This document shows positions 32,601-44,600 of a DNA stretch of 60,000 nt, piece by piece. Every line of letters starts with the position of its first letter. The first letter of the stretch is position 1. The stretch is taken from positions 39,699,304 to 39,759,303 of the forward strand of contig NC_092671.1 of NCBI RefSeq assembly GCF_964355755.1, read 5' to 3'. The position numbers and the translations under genes are program-made. The stretch comes from Antedon mediterranea (Eukaryota; Echinodermata; Crinoidea; Comatulida; Antedonidae). A model generated the notes under the pieces. The model ran no database searches, was not told where the DNA came from, and worked only from the letters and a program-made list of their open reading frames with translations.

Positions 32601-35600
32601 ATTTTACTCACGGAAGAATATTTTTGGAAACTGCTGTCATTGTAAAGAGAGCTGCTTCCGTAACTTCCCACGATGCACCACCAGGTTGCGTTGCAATATT
32701 GTTAAACATCTGATATGTAAATATTCAGTCATTAGTATTATTCAACTTCTGAATCTCATTAATTTTTTAATTGTATTAAAAGTCAGTGTTATTTTTCATT
32801 GTTAATTGGCTGTACTTATAAATAATCACAATTCTGTATTAATTATCATTATTGTAAATAACCCACTGTATGTATATAATCACTATATATATTTTATAAT
32901 TACTATTGTTTTTTTTTATAAATGATGGTTGGTTCTGTACTACACTTTATTATGGTTAAATGATTATGAAAAAAAATTGTTATGATTGATTGAATAAAGT
33001 TCATAAGAAACTAATAATTTCTACCTCATTAATTTGATGCTTTACAAAAGCTAGTGTCAATTATGTTCTAGTAGTGTAAAAAAAATCAATTATTTATTAC
33101 TTTTTTTTTTAAATATGAAATACTTACTTGAGCAAAGCATGTGGTTGATCCAACAAGGTAAACAACATCTTTTACTAAATCTGATACTCTGAGACGAAAC
33201 TCACCAAATTCATCATGCTCATCTGGAATTCCTTCCTACAAAAGTTTAAATGAATTATGTTTATTAGACAGTACAGTAGAAGCCCCTTAAGGTACTTTCA
33301 CATCGCCCCTGGATTCAGTCCGACGCTCTGAGGAAAATATCAAGCACGAATTTGGTTATCCGTTGTCAAGCAAGGTCATTTATGCTCACTGCTGATTGGA
33401 TAAAAAGAAAAGAAATCATACAATTTCAGAAAAAAAAATGGCTTCTTGATCCAACACTCCAAATTCTGAATCAGGTACATATTCAAATCGTACAAATTTC
33501 TTTACCAGTGAACCCATTTTCCACAATATTTTTCTATTTTTTTTTTATTCAAATCTGGCCACAAAAACAGCTTTATGGAATACTTTCTTGTGAAAGGTGA
33601 AATAGACATTAACACTACAGTCAACCCCTACGTTTCTTCTATATCTAGGTTTACTGATCATGTATACACATTCATTTTTTTCATCTATTAGTATTAGTCA
33701 CATAAATAGAATATGCGTGAAGGAATTCATCAGCAGTAGTGCTTACACAAATCAATCAATTGCTAATTGTTCTAACTTACATGATCTGGGTCTAGTTGAC
33801 AGTGTCCTGATAACGCTGTAATTAGTCTGTGAATATAAGGCCTAAATACATCGTTCAAAATCCTGTTGTCTCGTTTATATAATATTTCAGACATTCTATA
33901 CCAAAAATTAAACGTAATCTCAGCTACTTCATACTGGCAGTGTCCTACACAATCCAATACAGCACCTAAAATTCTAAGATCGCCCAAATCCTACAAAAGA
34001 AAGGGTAAACATAATTTTAATTTATCATTTATAATTTGTTTATTTAATTATTTTTTGATTTGTTTTTCTTTTTCATTCTTCTTGGACACAATTAGCGCTG
34101 CTGATGCAAAGTTGTCATTTTGAATAAAGAGTATACAGATTATTCTTATTACAGTAAGCCTTTTTAAAGATTGTTTACAGACTTAAATCAAACACTGTTT
34201 GAGTCGAAGTTTGAATAAAGCTCTGTCTACACTATCAAAATTCAAAATTTATGTGACAAAAATGTATGATGTGCCCATGATGATGATGTCATATCACTAT
34301 CATATTTGGGCACATTACAATTTTGTTAAATTACAGTAGTTTGATAGTGTAGACAAGGCTTAAGTTAAATGCTTCAGATTATTTTAATTCCATATTTTTC
34401 GTATTGTAATTTGAAAGAATTATGAATTCAATCATTAACCCTACCCTTCCTGGTGTCTCTACCATCACTTCTAAGAAAGCTTCTGCAAGTTCTGTGAATA
34501 TCCGACTGTAATTTACACATCTAAAACCAATCACATATAGTTTCTGTGAATATTCATTTTAGATATTAAACTATTAAAGAACTATTGAATTATACTTAAA
34601 TCAACTATTTTTTTTCATATTCATACACATTTATTCAGTTATAACAATAATAACTGGGGTCCACACTAGAAGCAAAAGTTTGTCTCAAATAACATTTTTA
34701 AATGTTATGTTGTGTATATTTTATGAAAGCTACTTTTTTAGTTTAGCTTTCGGTTGAAATAATGGAGGATAATCAATATTTGATGAGTACATACTTATCT
34801 ATATCTTCTTCAGCTACAGCCATATGGTAGGCTTCATGGAGCTGCATTACACCTTGGTATAAGGAATGTGCTAGTTCAGGATGCTCTTCAATGTCCTGTT
34901 CACACAAAACATAGTAAAAAATGAATATTCCAGTGATATTACAGAGACTAACGCTCTGTTTACACTATCAAACTTTGTAACAAAACAATGTGATGATGAT
35001 GTCGTATCACTACTATATTTTGGCACATCACATTTTTTTGTCAAATAAAGTTTGACAGAGCTTAATACTTTTTTGGGGGGTGGTGTTAAACATATAAAAA
35101 TTTAGCGATAATTATGTGAAAATAATTACTAATCATTTTACATATTGGTAAATGTTCTAAAACAGGAAGTAAAAGGTAACATGTAGGTCAACAAACAGGA
35201 AGTACAGTGCTAAGGTCACATTGACTACAGTAACATGTGTAAACAAATTATTTTACACAACATGGGAAATTACAAAATGATAACTGTAATACATTTTGCC
35301 TGATTTGTTTAGCAATATCAGAAATTAAAAAACCAAATGTATTTATAGCAAATCAATATTATTAATTTGTTAACTAATTAAATTGCAATAAGAAGCAGGT
35401 GAACGTATAAATAACAAAGCAACGAATGGCGCTGAACTTTAAACAATTTTACACATTTACAATTGAGTCAGAAGTCAACGTCAATATATTGAACACTAAA
35501 TTTTAAGTGTGGGTTTGAAATGTATTAGTTTTCACAGATCATGGAACCACTAAAGAGTAAAAGACTAGATTAAATGCCCAGACTTGTGTAAACAACTATG

Positions 35601-38600
35601 TGAACCCATATATTCTTTTCATTCATGTATTCATCAGTAGGAACATCACTTCCATTTATTAATATCATTTGCATATACTAATAATACCATTCAATCAGGG
35701 AAGAGTCAAATTTCACTTCTTCCCTGATTCAATTCAACATTAATTTCGACCAAAATCAACATGTATACAAACAAAAAACAAAGTATTATTTGGTCGCGAG
35801 ACAACAGAGACTCAAACAAGTTTGTCACTGTCGCCCCTCCTCATGATACATAACCATTACATAACGTATGAAAACATAAAAACAATTTTCTAATCAACCA
35901 CAAAAAAAAACTTTTAACAATCAGTAGTACAAAATACATTTAAAATTAGGGTGTGGGATTAGACCTGAAGTAGGATCATACCAGAGGATATACGGTATTA
36001 ATATTCATATACAGAAGTACAGTATACATAGAAAAATGTGTTTCTACGAGACATAAATACAAAACTATACAATATTCATTGACAAAACAGTACTGTACAT
36101 CCATGTATGAAATGTTTGAATCTGAAAATAATTCACAGATTTTATGGCAAAATATGAATTATATATGTTAATTAGTTACCTCCATGGAATACAAAGCAGC
36201 CACTACATTATCACTTGCTGCCTCGTGCAACATTGAAGGTGAGTTATGGTTCATCTGTAGAAAACAACATTCATTATTCATGTTACTGTAAATGCTTAAG
36301 ATTTCAAGACTAGCCAATTTATTGTAGGCTTGTAAAGTTGCTGGAATTGTCATGGGAAAGCTTAATTCAGTAATAACATTCAATTAGAGAGAAACGATAA
36401 AAAAAAACCAGTCTTAGAAAATACAGAATGGTCACAACAAGTAGAGGTTATTCATTCATACACAAGGTACTGTAGTAAAATTAATGACGCAGTTTATATA
36501 TTTGTGAAAATGAAAAACATTTAACTTGTACAAAATGGTGGATTATCTTATATTTTATATAATCCAGTTATGTATTTATTATGAACTTATGAGTATGATA
36601 TTTGATCTGATTTGAAGCGATCATCAATGTTTTGGTTTTAACCAATCTATTTTAAATTGTAAAAGTGTGTCACTGCTGGTTGGGACGTCCCATCGAAAGC
36701 GATTGAGTTCGCTGTTTGAGTCCCCCGGGTCTAGCATGTGTGATGTATTGTATTGTAAAATCCGGAATAAATTAAATTATCATTGAATAAAACAAATCAT
36801 CACTACATATCATGGTGGAAAAAAAATTGAAAATTGACCACAAACATATGACCATTTAAACCAGCTAATTAATAAATATAATAATTAATTTCATTTTGAT
36901 TTTTAATATAAACTCCGATACAGTCAACTCTCCCAATACTGGATATCCAGTTTTCACGTTTCCAAGCCTGGTATTGGAAGAGTTGACTGTAGTGTATTTC
37001 AACCATGAAAAGGTTAATACAGTCATTAAAAGGCTTGCAGCCAGCTGCATTATAGTTGTTATTGTATAGCAATATAATTAATAATTACACTAATCAATTG
37101 ACTTGAAGACAGGTATATTACAAAATGTTTATAAGCTGTTAATGATGATTGATCTATTTTGAATAATCGCAGTGTATACATATGAATATAATATTCAGGA
37201 CACGACAGGCTTAGCTCTGTCTACACTAAAATGTGATGTGATGTGCCCATATATAGACATGGTGATGTCATTATCATATTTAAGCATATTACTATCATAT
37301 TTAAGCATATGACTACCATATTTTGGGCACATAACAATTTTTTTGTCAAACTAGTTTGATAGTGTAGACAGACCTTAATATACTGTACTCATCTAAACAG
37401 TTAAATATCCCTAGCAATCATATTTAAAAAAATATTATGTCTTTAGCCTTTTGAAATCTGCACTGCTGTGATGTATGCTGATAATTAAAATTTTATGGGG
37501 ACATTTGAAATAAGAATATATTTCATAATAATAATAAAAATTCAGAAAATAAATATATATGAGAGATATGGAATATCATGATGGTACAGTTAAAGTTTCT
37601 ACTTAAAACATCAGATGTGAAAAACAATGTGATTACTTTAAATAAATTCCATCTCTTATTTTTTTATTTATTTCTACATCAAATATCTAATAATTGCGTG
37701 ATCAAATCGGAATTAAACAGGATTGAACTTAAAAAAAAGGAAGACTTACAAGAATTTGAAAGTTAACAGTGAGTATCTTGCTGGAAGCAACGTCTCTGCT
37801 TGGTAACGCTTGCAAGTAGAACCAACTAGCAAGGCACTTGAATACACGCCCTAATATCCTGTGATCATTCTGATATGTTTCGCTACATGCCGTCTGGAAA
37901 ATAATTATACAAGAATAACAACAAGTTCACTAGCCAAGACGGTTAACTTATAAATATATAAAACGTAATTTTGTCCCTTTCTGCCGAATCTAACTAGAGG
38001 AAAGCTACTGTAGTGACCTAAACATATGTTCTGTTTAAAAGAAAAACCTAATCTTAATTTGGATATGCATCTTGATATTTCTTTTATGAATAATTAATTA
38101 GTTTCTTTTTGGTTATCCGCCTCAAGCGGATAACCTTTGTTATTGTAGTGTTACTTTTTTTTTTTATTATTCTTCTTTCTTTCTCCGATTTTGTGTACGC
38201 GTTTTCTCTTGAACGTGTTAACATAACATTTTGTAACTTGGTCAACATATAGACAATTAACTGAAGATGTACTGCGAAGCTTTTTGACAATGTCAGATCC
38301 GCGTAGCGTAAGTTACGCGCGATTTTCTGAAAATCTTAAATCGGTCATAACTTCGAAACCGATAAATATTTTTTAACGAAATTTTCAGCCACGTTTTCTT
38401 CACATCAATGGCTAACTTTTTCGCTCTTCAGCAAATTTTTGAACACTAGAAAGTCTGCGCGTAAACTGCGTTTGAAATTTTAAAATGCTCCTAATTTGTG
38501 CACGCTGTTTCTCTGTAACGCGTTAACATAACATTTTGTAACTTGTTCAACATATAGACATTTTACTGAAGTTGTCCAGCCAAGCTTTTTGACGATGTCA

Positions 38601-41600
38601 GAGCCGCGTAGCGTAAGTTACGCGTGATTTTCTGAAAATCTTAAATTGGTTATAACTTCGAAACAAATGAATATTTTTTAACGTCATTTTCAGCCACGTT
38701 TGCTTCACATCAATAGTTAACTTTTTTAACGCTATCGCAATTTGTAACATTAGAAAGTGCGCGCGTAAATGGCGTTTGAAATTTTAAAATGCTTCAAATC
38801 AATTTCTGATTAAATTAGAGCACGATTCAGGTCATTTTAAGCGTTTAAAAAATTGCCACTGGTGCGCACATTTTTACGCGCGCACGGCGCAGGGAACAGG
38901 TATGAGCATTTCTTTTACACGATTTGTGTTTTTAAATCTTCTGTTAACAATTTTACGTTATTTTATTCACTTTTCAACTTGAAATGGCGTTCTACGAGCA
39001 CGTTAAACATGACAGGTTGCGCACGAAAACGTCAACAAATTGTGAAAATGTTCCAAAATATGTCTACTTTTAAAAATGACACAGTTCATCAGAATGCAAG
39101 GTTACCCCCATTTTTTATTTTAATTTCTTGCAGTGTATGAATCATAGGTCTGATTTATTATAGTGTTGAATGCTAAAACGTGTTTGATGGCTACATTATT
39201 TGCATATTAAATATAATTTTTGAAATATTTATCATCAAACAAACATAAACTTATTCAAAGAGCAAAACAATAAACATAACATTTATCTTTTTTCTTTACA
39301 TGTTAATATATAAAACTTGAAAGTATGTACTTTCATAAAATATCAGCGTTTAAAATTTTTGAAGATTTCATCATAGTAAAATTTATGATTTAAGTTTGAT
39401 ATGTAATAATCAACTTGCATCGAGGGGGTTCACGACATACCGAATGAACGAGGACTCTTTCTTCGGATTTTCGTCAGCAGGTGGTCATATGGCTCGATGT
39501 GTAATGCAACCGACTTTGGTATCAGAGGTACCGGGTTCGAGTTCCGTCACGGGAAAACAATTAATTAAAAGGGTTTAGTTGGTTATTACACTGAGAGGGC
39601 AGTTTTAATTTTGAATAGCCTACTTTTTTTGGAAAAGTCATAACTTGGAAGTACTTGAATACGCAAGATACGCTTTGTTGCTGGCGGATAACCAAACTCG
39701 TCCTCAAGTGACGAGTTTAAGTTCTAGTTAACATTTGTTTTCTGCGAAAGATAATTTTGTATGTATAGTCATGTTGAGAATGAAAATACTCTCTCACACC
39801 ATATGTTGGTCTTTATAATCGGCATTCCGGTGAGAACGCGTACTGACCGTGCAGAGTCACTAAAAAATTACTAATTGATAATAGACCTTGACGGAAAAAC
39901 AGACAGAAAAAAATGGCACATTAAGAAACAATATGTGACAATTTGACACTATGTCTCCTTGTGAATTATTGTAATTGCTAAATCTACTTAGAATGAAGAC
40001 CTCTTAGTACTTTATTAAAGCTCTTAGGAACGCTACTTGCTCAAAAACACATCATTTAGTGATTTTATGTAGTGGCTAATAAACACACCTCATCATAGTT
40101 TGAAAAAAACTACAGTACAAAATTCATATACAAATTACTATGTGCCATGGTGTTCCAAATATAAATATATATTTCTAATTTTATTATATACTGTTGAAGG
40201 GCTAGTGTTGCTCGAAAGCTCTGCTAATTTTTCTGGCTGTATCGTTTATTTTGTATCTCCATTGACATCCAGCCACTGATACCCACAGCATTGTCTATTT
40301 TTCGATAATTTGCCTTTGGATTCTAACTTTATAATATATACACACATTTCCAAAAGTGAAGTTAACTGGCTATTAATTTACTAAAAAAACATAGAGACTA
40401 AAGCTCTGTCTACACTATCAAACTAGTTTTAAAAAAGTGTGATGTGCCCATATATGGTAGTGATATGCCCAAATATGGTAGTGATATGACATCATCATGT
40501 GCATATATGGGGACAGCACATTTGTTTGTCACATAAAGTTTGATAGTGTAGACAAGGCGTTACCATCAAGGTGAGAACTGCTGGGGCTGATTCCCCGAGT
40601 TCCAGTCGGAATTCTTCACGTCGGTTCTGACCAAGTCGTAGCGACCTGCTATGAACTTCTTCTGGAAGCACTATTAGGATTTCCAATAAGATCGGTATAT
40701 GCAATGGATTACTACTAAATCTGAAAAAAAAACAGGAAAAAAATATAATTTAACTTTAATTTAATGCTAGTCATTTTTTGACATTTAAATGACTAAAACA
40801 CGCAAGATTATGTACATTACAATGACATCACTAGAATCCAATAAAGTACAAAATGACTATTATTTATGAGGGTTTTATAGATTGTATTCTGAATGTCGTC
40901 TGAATATTAATCCAAACAGTTTGAAAGCATTTAATAACAATTTCTACAAGCATTTAGGAATTTCCCACCCACTACTTTGATTAATTAAAACAATATTGTT
41001 GATACTATAGTATGATTACAATACATTAATTGTACAAGCTATTTTTTCCATAATTTGTTTAAATGTCATTTGTCAATTAATAATTAAGGTGTAAGCATTG
41101 GGCTATAAAACTCTAAGTGTATAAAATGTAAATTAAATTCAGAAGAATACTAATCCGAAAAAAAAGTTCTAAATTCTACACTAACTAGTGTGATGTGGCC
41201 AAATATGGTAGTGCTATGCTCATATATGGTAGTTACATGACATCATCATGTCCATAAATGAACACTTCACATTTTTTGTCACATAAAGTTTGATGGAGTA
41301 GACAGAGCTTGGGACTTAGAATGTCTCTTCCATACTGTAGTAAATTTTACTTTTAACACAAACCACATGATTTACTTAGACACTCATATATCAATAAATT
41401 ACACCACCTTAACAACAAACAAATTACATTATTGCATTTACCAAAAACCATATCAAAAATATACTTATGTACACAGAACATCAAACCATAACCCATCCAT
41501 TTTCAAAAGTATTATCAAAACAGAAACACATCGATACAACAGACTTTCATGTAACAAACATGAATATATACACATAAACACACTTTTCAAACTTCGATTA

Positions 41601-44600
41601 CAAAAACTGGGATACAGTAAAAAATTCATCCGAAAACACAAACAACCTTATAAGAAAAGCTGGAAAAAGAAAGTAAAGAACACTACAAAAGACAAACACA
41701 CATTATTTATCAAGACTAAATACGACAGAACAACAGACACATCTGACATCATACAAGGCATAATCAACAACCATAAACATATGATCGACACACATTACAA
41801 CATTAAATTCATCAACTATAATGACAAGAAATTAAAACAAATTTGCTGCACAAGTACAAAATTACATAGCAAATTATCCAACGTCATTTAAGTATATATG
41901 TATATATAATTTTGATAATTTTTTATTTTTCAAATATAACTTACTGATATTTTACTCTATTATTTATAATTAATGTAATATGATACACTTTCGTAAATAA
42001 ACTTATTTTATTCTAAACAATTGTATTGTTCATATTTGTATCAAACTTTAAAAGATAATTTTTCTGAAAATATGTCCTAATTAATATACATATTCCCCCC
42101 GCCCCCACGCCAGACTAACAATAACTAAATACAACTAATGTATCTCTTCATAAATATAACCAAACCAAACCCTCTAAATAATATAAACGAAAACTATTAT
42201 TAAACCTAATTCAAAAAAATAATCGGAAATAAAAGTAATAATTAAATAGGCCTAGCTTAAAACGCGTTTTTGAAAAAAACCGCGTTTTCAAGGTAACCGC
42301 GTCTTCAGATACTACATTCTAATACACGCGCACACCAAACTTTCGAACTTGCAACTTTCAAACATAACATTTATCACAGTCACGTAGACAAGTAAAGACG
42401 GTAAATATCAAGCAACTTTTAAATAAGGTGAGATCTATATAGACGTTACATTATATTAATTATAAAACATTATTATTTATTTAGCATATAGAATAAAACG
42501 AATTTATCAAATTAATTATTACATATATGACATATTAAATTTAACGAATTTATAAAATTATTATATATAATATTCTCAACATAGACCTATATAAACAAAT
42601 TTTTTCCATAAACGCAGAAACATATCAATACTGAAACCAATACTGAAACGAATACCATTTTAATCCTCAAGCAAAATTTATTTTTAAGAAGGTAAGACTT
42701 TTAATATAGACCGAGACTTTTTACATATTATAATATTTAATAACAAAATATTTTTACTTAATAGTTATCAATATTAATTATCTACACTCTACCATTTTCA
42801 TAATAAGATATTGTGGAACCACGTCAGGTCAAGTTCAATATTGAATATCGAAACGTGGCAGGCTGAAGGCGCTTGACCTTTGACAAGATCGCCTAAATTT
42901 TTAATATATTAACTTTACAATACTTAGTGTTGTATATTCTGGTACAGCCGCTCCATAATCTCTTTGCTTTTCTTCCTTATATCTATATTTTTAATTTATA
43001 CTAACAAATATCCTTTTTTTTTTTTTTTTTTTTTTTTAATAATATATCAAACATTTATTAAATAATATTTATTGCATAATATGCAATCTACGATAATTGA
43101 ATTAATTGATATAACAAATTTATTAAATACATAACATCATTTGAATAAAAAGAACAAATCACACATCTACACGTACGTAATCAAACATCGTATACTCTAT
43201 CTCTAACAATTTTTTCAAACTTCTGTCGACTAAAGCCGAAGTATAGTCGTTATCGCGGAACCGTTCTATGGTTACCACCAGGTAGGCTTACTTCATCAAA
43301 GCTTCTATGAATGGATGTACTGGTTGGGAACAGAAAAACTAGTAGACCATACCCAGTACCGTTTTGATTTAGATCAATCGGGAAATTAACCTCACGAATA
43401 TTATTAAATACATAACATCATTTGAATAAAAAGAACAAATCACACATCTACACGTACGTAATCAAACATCGTATACTCTATCTCTAACAATTTTTTCAAA
43501 CGTCTGTCGACTAAAGCCGAAGTATAGTCGTTATCTCGGAACCGTTCTATGGTTACCACCAGGTAGGCTTACTTCATCAAAGCTTCTATGAATGGATGTA
43601 CTGGTTGGGAGCAGAAAAACTAGTAGACCATACCCAGTACCGTTTTGATTTCGATCAATCGGGAAATTAACCTCACGAATTAGCAAAATATAAGGGTACT
43701 TTGGTGAAATATATGTTCTTTTTTCTTACTCCATTAGTAAATGCAAAACCATTTATAAATGATATGCTATCCAGGTAAAGCATAAACACGCTGTAGAATC
43801 TAAACTCTCCTTTTGTTAAACATGACTAAATGTTACAATGACGCAAACGGCTACAAGATTGATGGTGTCATTATTTATTAGCTTGTTCTCTATGCTACAT
43901 CTTACATTTAAAGGTACTGTAGTATAGGTACTGTAGTATAGGTACTGACATTAATAATAGAGACTGTATGTAAATGTTAAACAACAACAATACTTTTTCT
44001 GATATTGTTTTTTATACTTGTTTTTATGGCATAGCTCTTTGGGCTACAATAGTCATATTTGTTTTTATTTATTTATATGTTGAATAAAATATACCGAAAT
44101 ATATATTGTTTTACGACGATGAAACATAAATATATTTTATTTATTTTTAATTTTTTTTAATGTTTTTTACTTTTTTAAAACTGGTTTTAACTTTACATTG
44201 AAGTTCATTTATTAATTGCAATTATTAATTTATTTTTTTAATCAAAATCAAAATTGTTTAATTTAGTGAATTCACATCTAAAACTTATTGAAGAAAGTCT
44301 TCTTGTCTATAATTACCATTTAAACAAAATACCTATGTAAATTATGGTATTCGAATGAAAGGTCATACGTTCTGGTATACAAATATAAAGTGTAAGGTAT
44401 ATGTTGAATTTGTGCTGTATTGTTTAGGAACACTTTATAAAGTATGGTAGTTAATATGTTAAAATAAAACAACTCACTTCTGAATTAAAAACGCCGCAGA
44501 ATTGCGCCACTGTGGCATCTGAAGAGCAAGATCTGCAAGGGCAAGACACAGCTGGGTCATTATCACCTGGAAGTTGGGGTCACTAAGAACTTCTATGTGA

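Larger units (their letters stand above)
38111..39727. mobile_element. Helitron-like non-autonomous element with terminal hairpins
   Basis: The left end has hairpin GGTTATCCGC-CTCAA-GCGGATAACC (38111-38135). At the right, GGCGGATAACC (39683-39693) inverts the left GGTTATCCGCC. It is followed by hairpin AAACTCGTC-CTCAAGT-GACGAGTTT (39694-39718) and CTAG (39724-39727) before a T, as expected for a Helitron 3' end. Inside are two tandem copies of an approximately 305-bp unit (38186-38800) and a tRNA-like module. The true 5' end may lie a few tens of bases further left. It lies in the intron between TNPO3 exons 4 and 5. No Rep/helicase coding is present. Confidence 0.5.

Noticed and set aside
38853-39140. 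Plus-strand open frame of 95 codons
   Set aside because: Part of the Helitron-like non-autonomous element; no recognisable protein motif.
39475-39555. Functional tRNA gene
   Set aside because: B-box-like and A-box-like words exist, but no convincing acceptor stem or anticodon stem could be paired by eye.
42820-42900. Possible hammerhead ribozyme near the reverse-transcriptase fragment, as found in Penelope-like elements
   Set aside because: CGAAACGTGG and CTGAAGG are present but the CTGANGA...GAAA core cannot be assembled on either strand; only a simple hairpin is visible.
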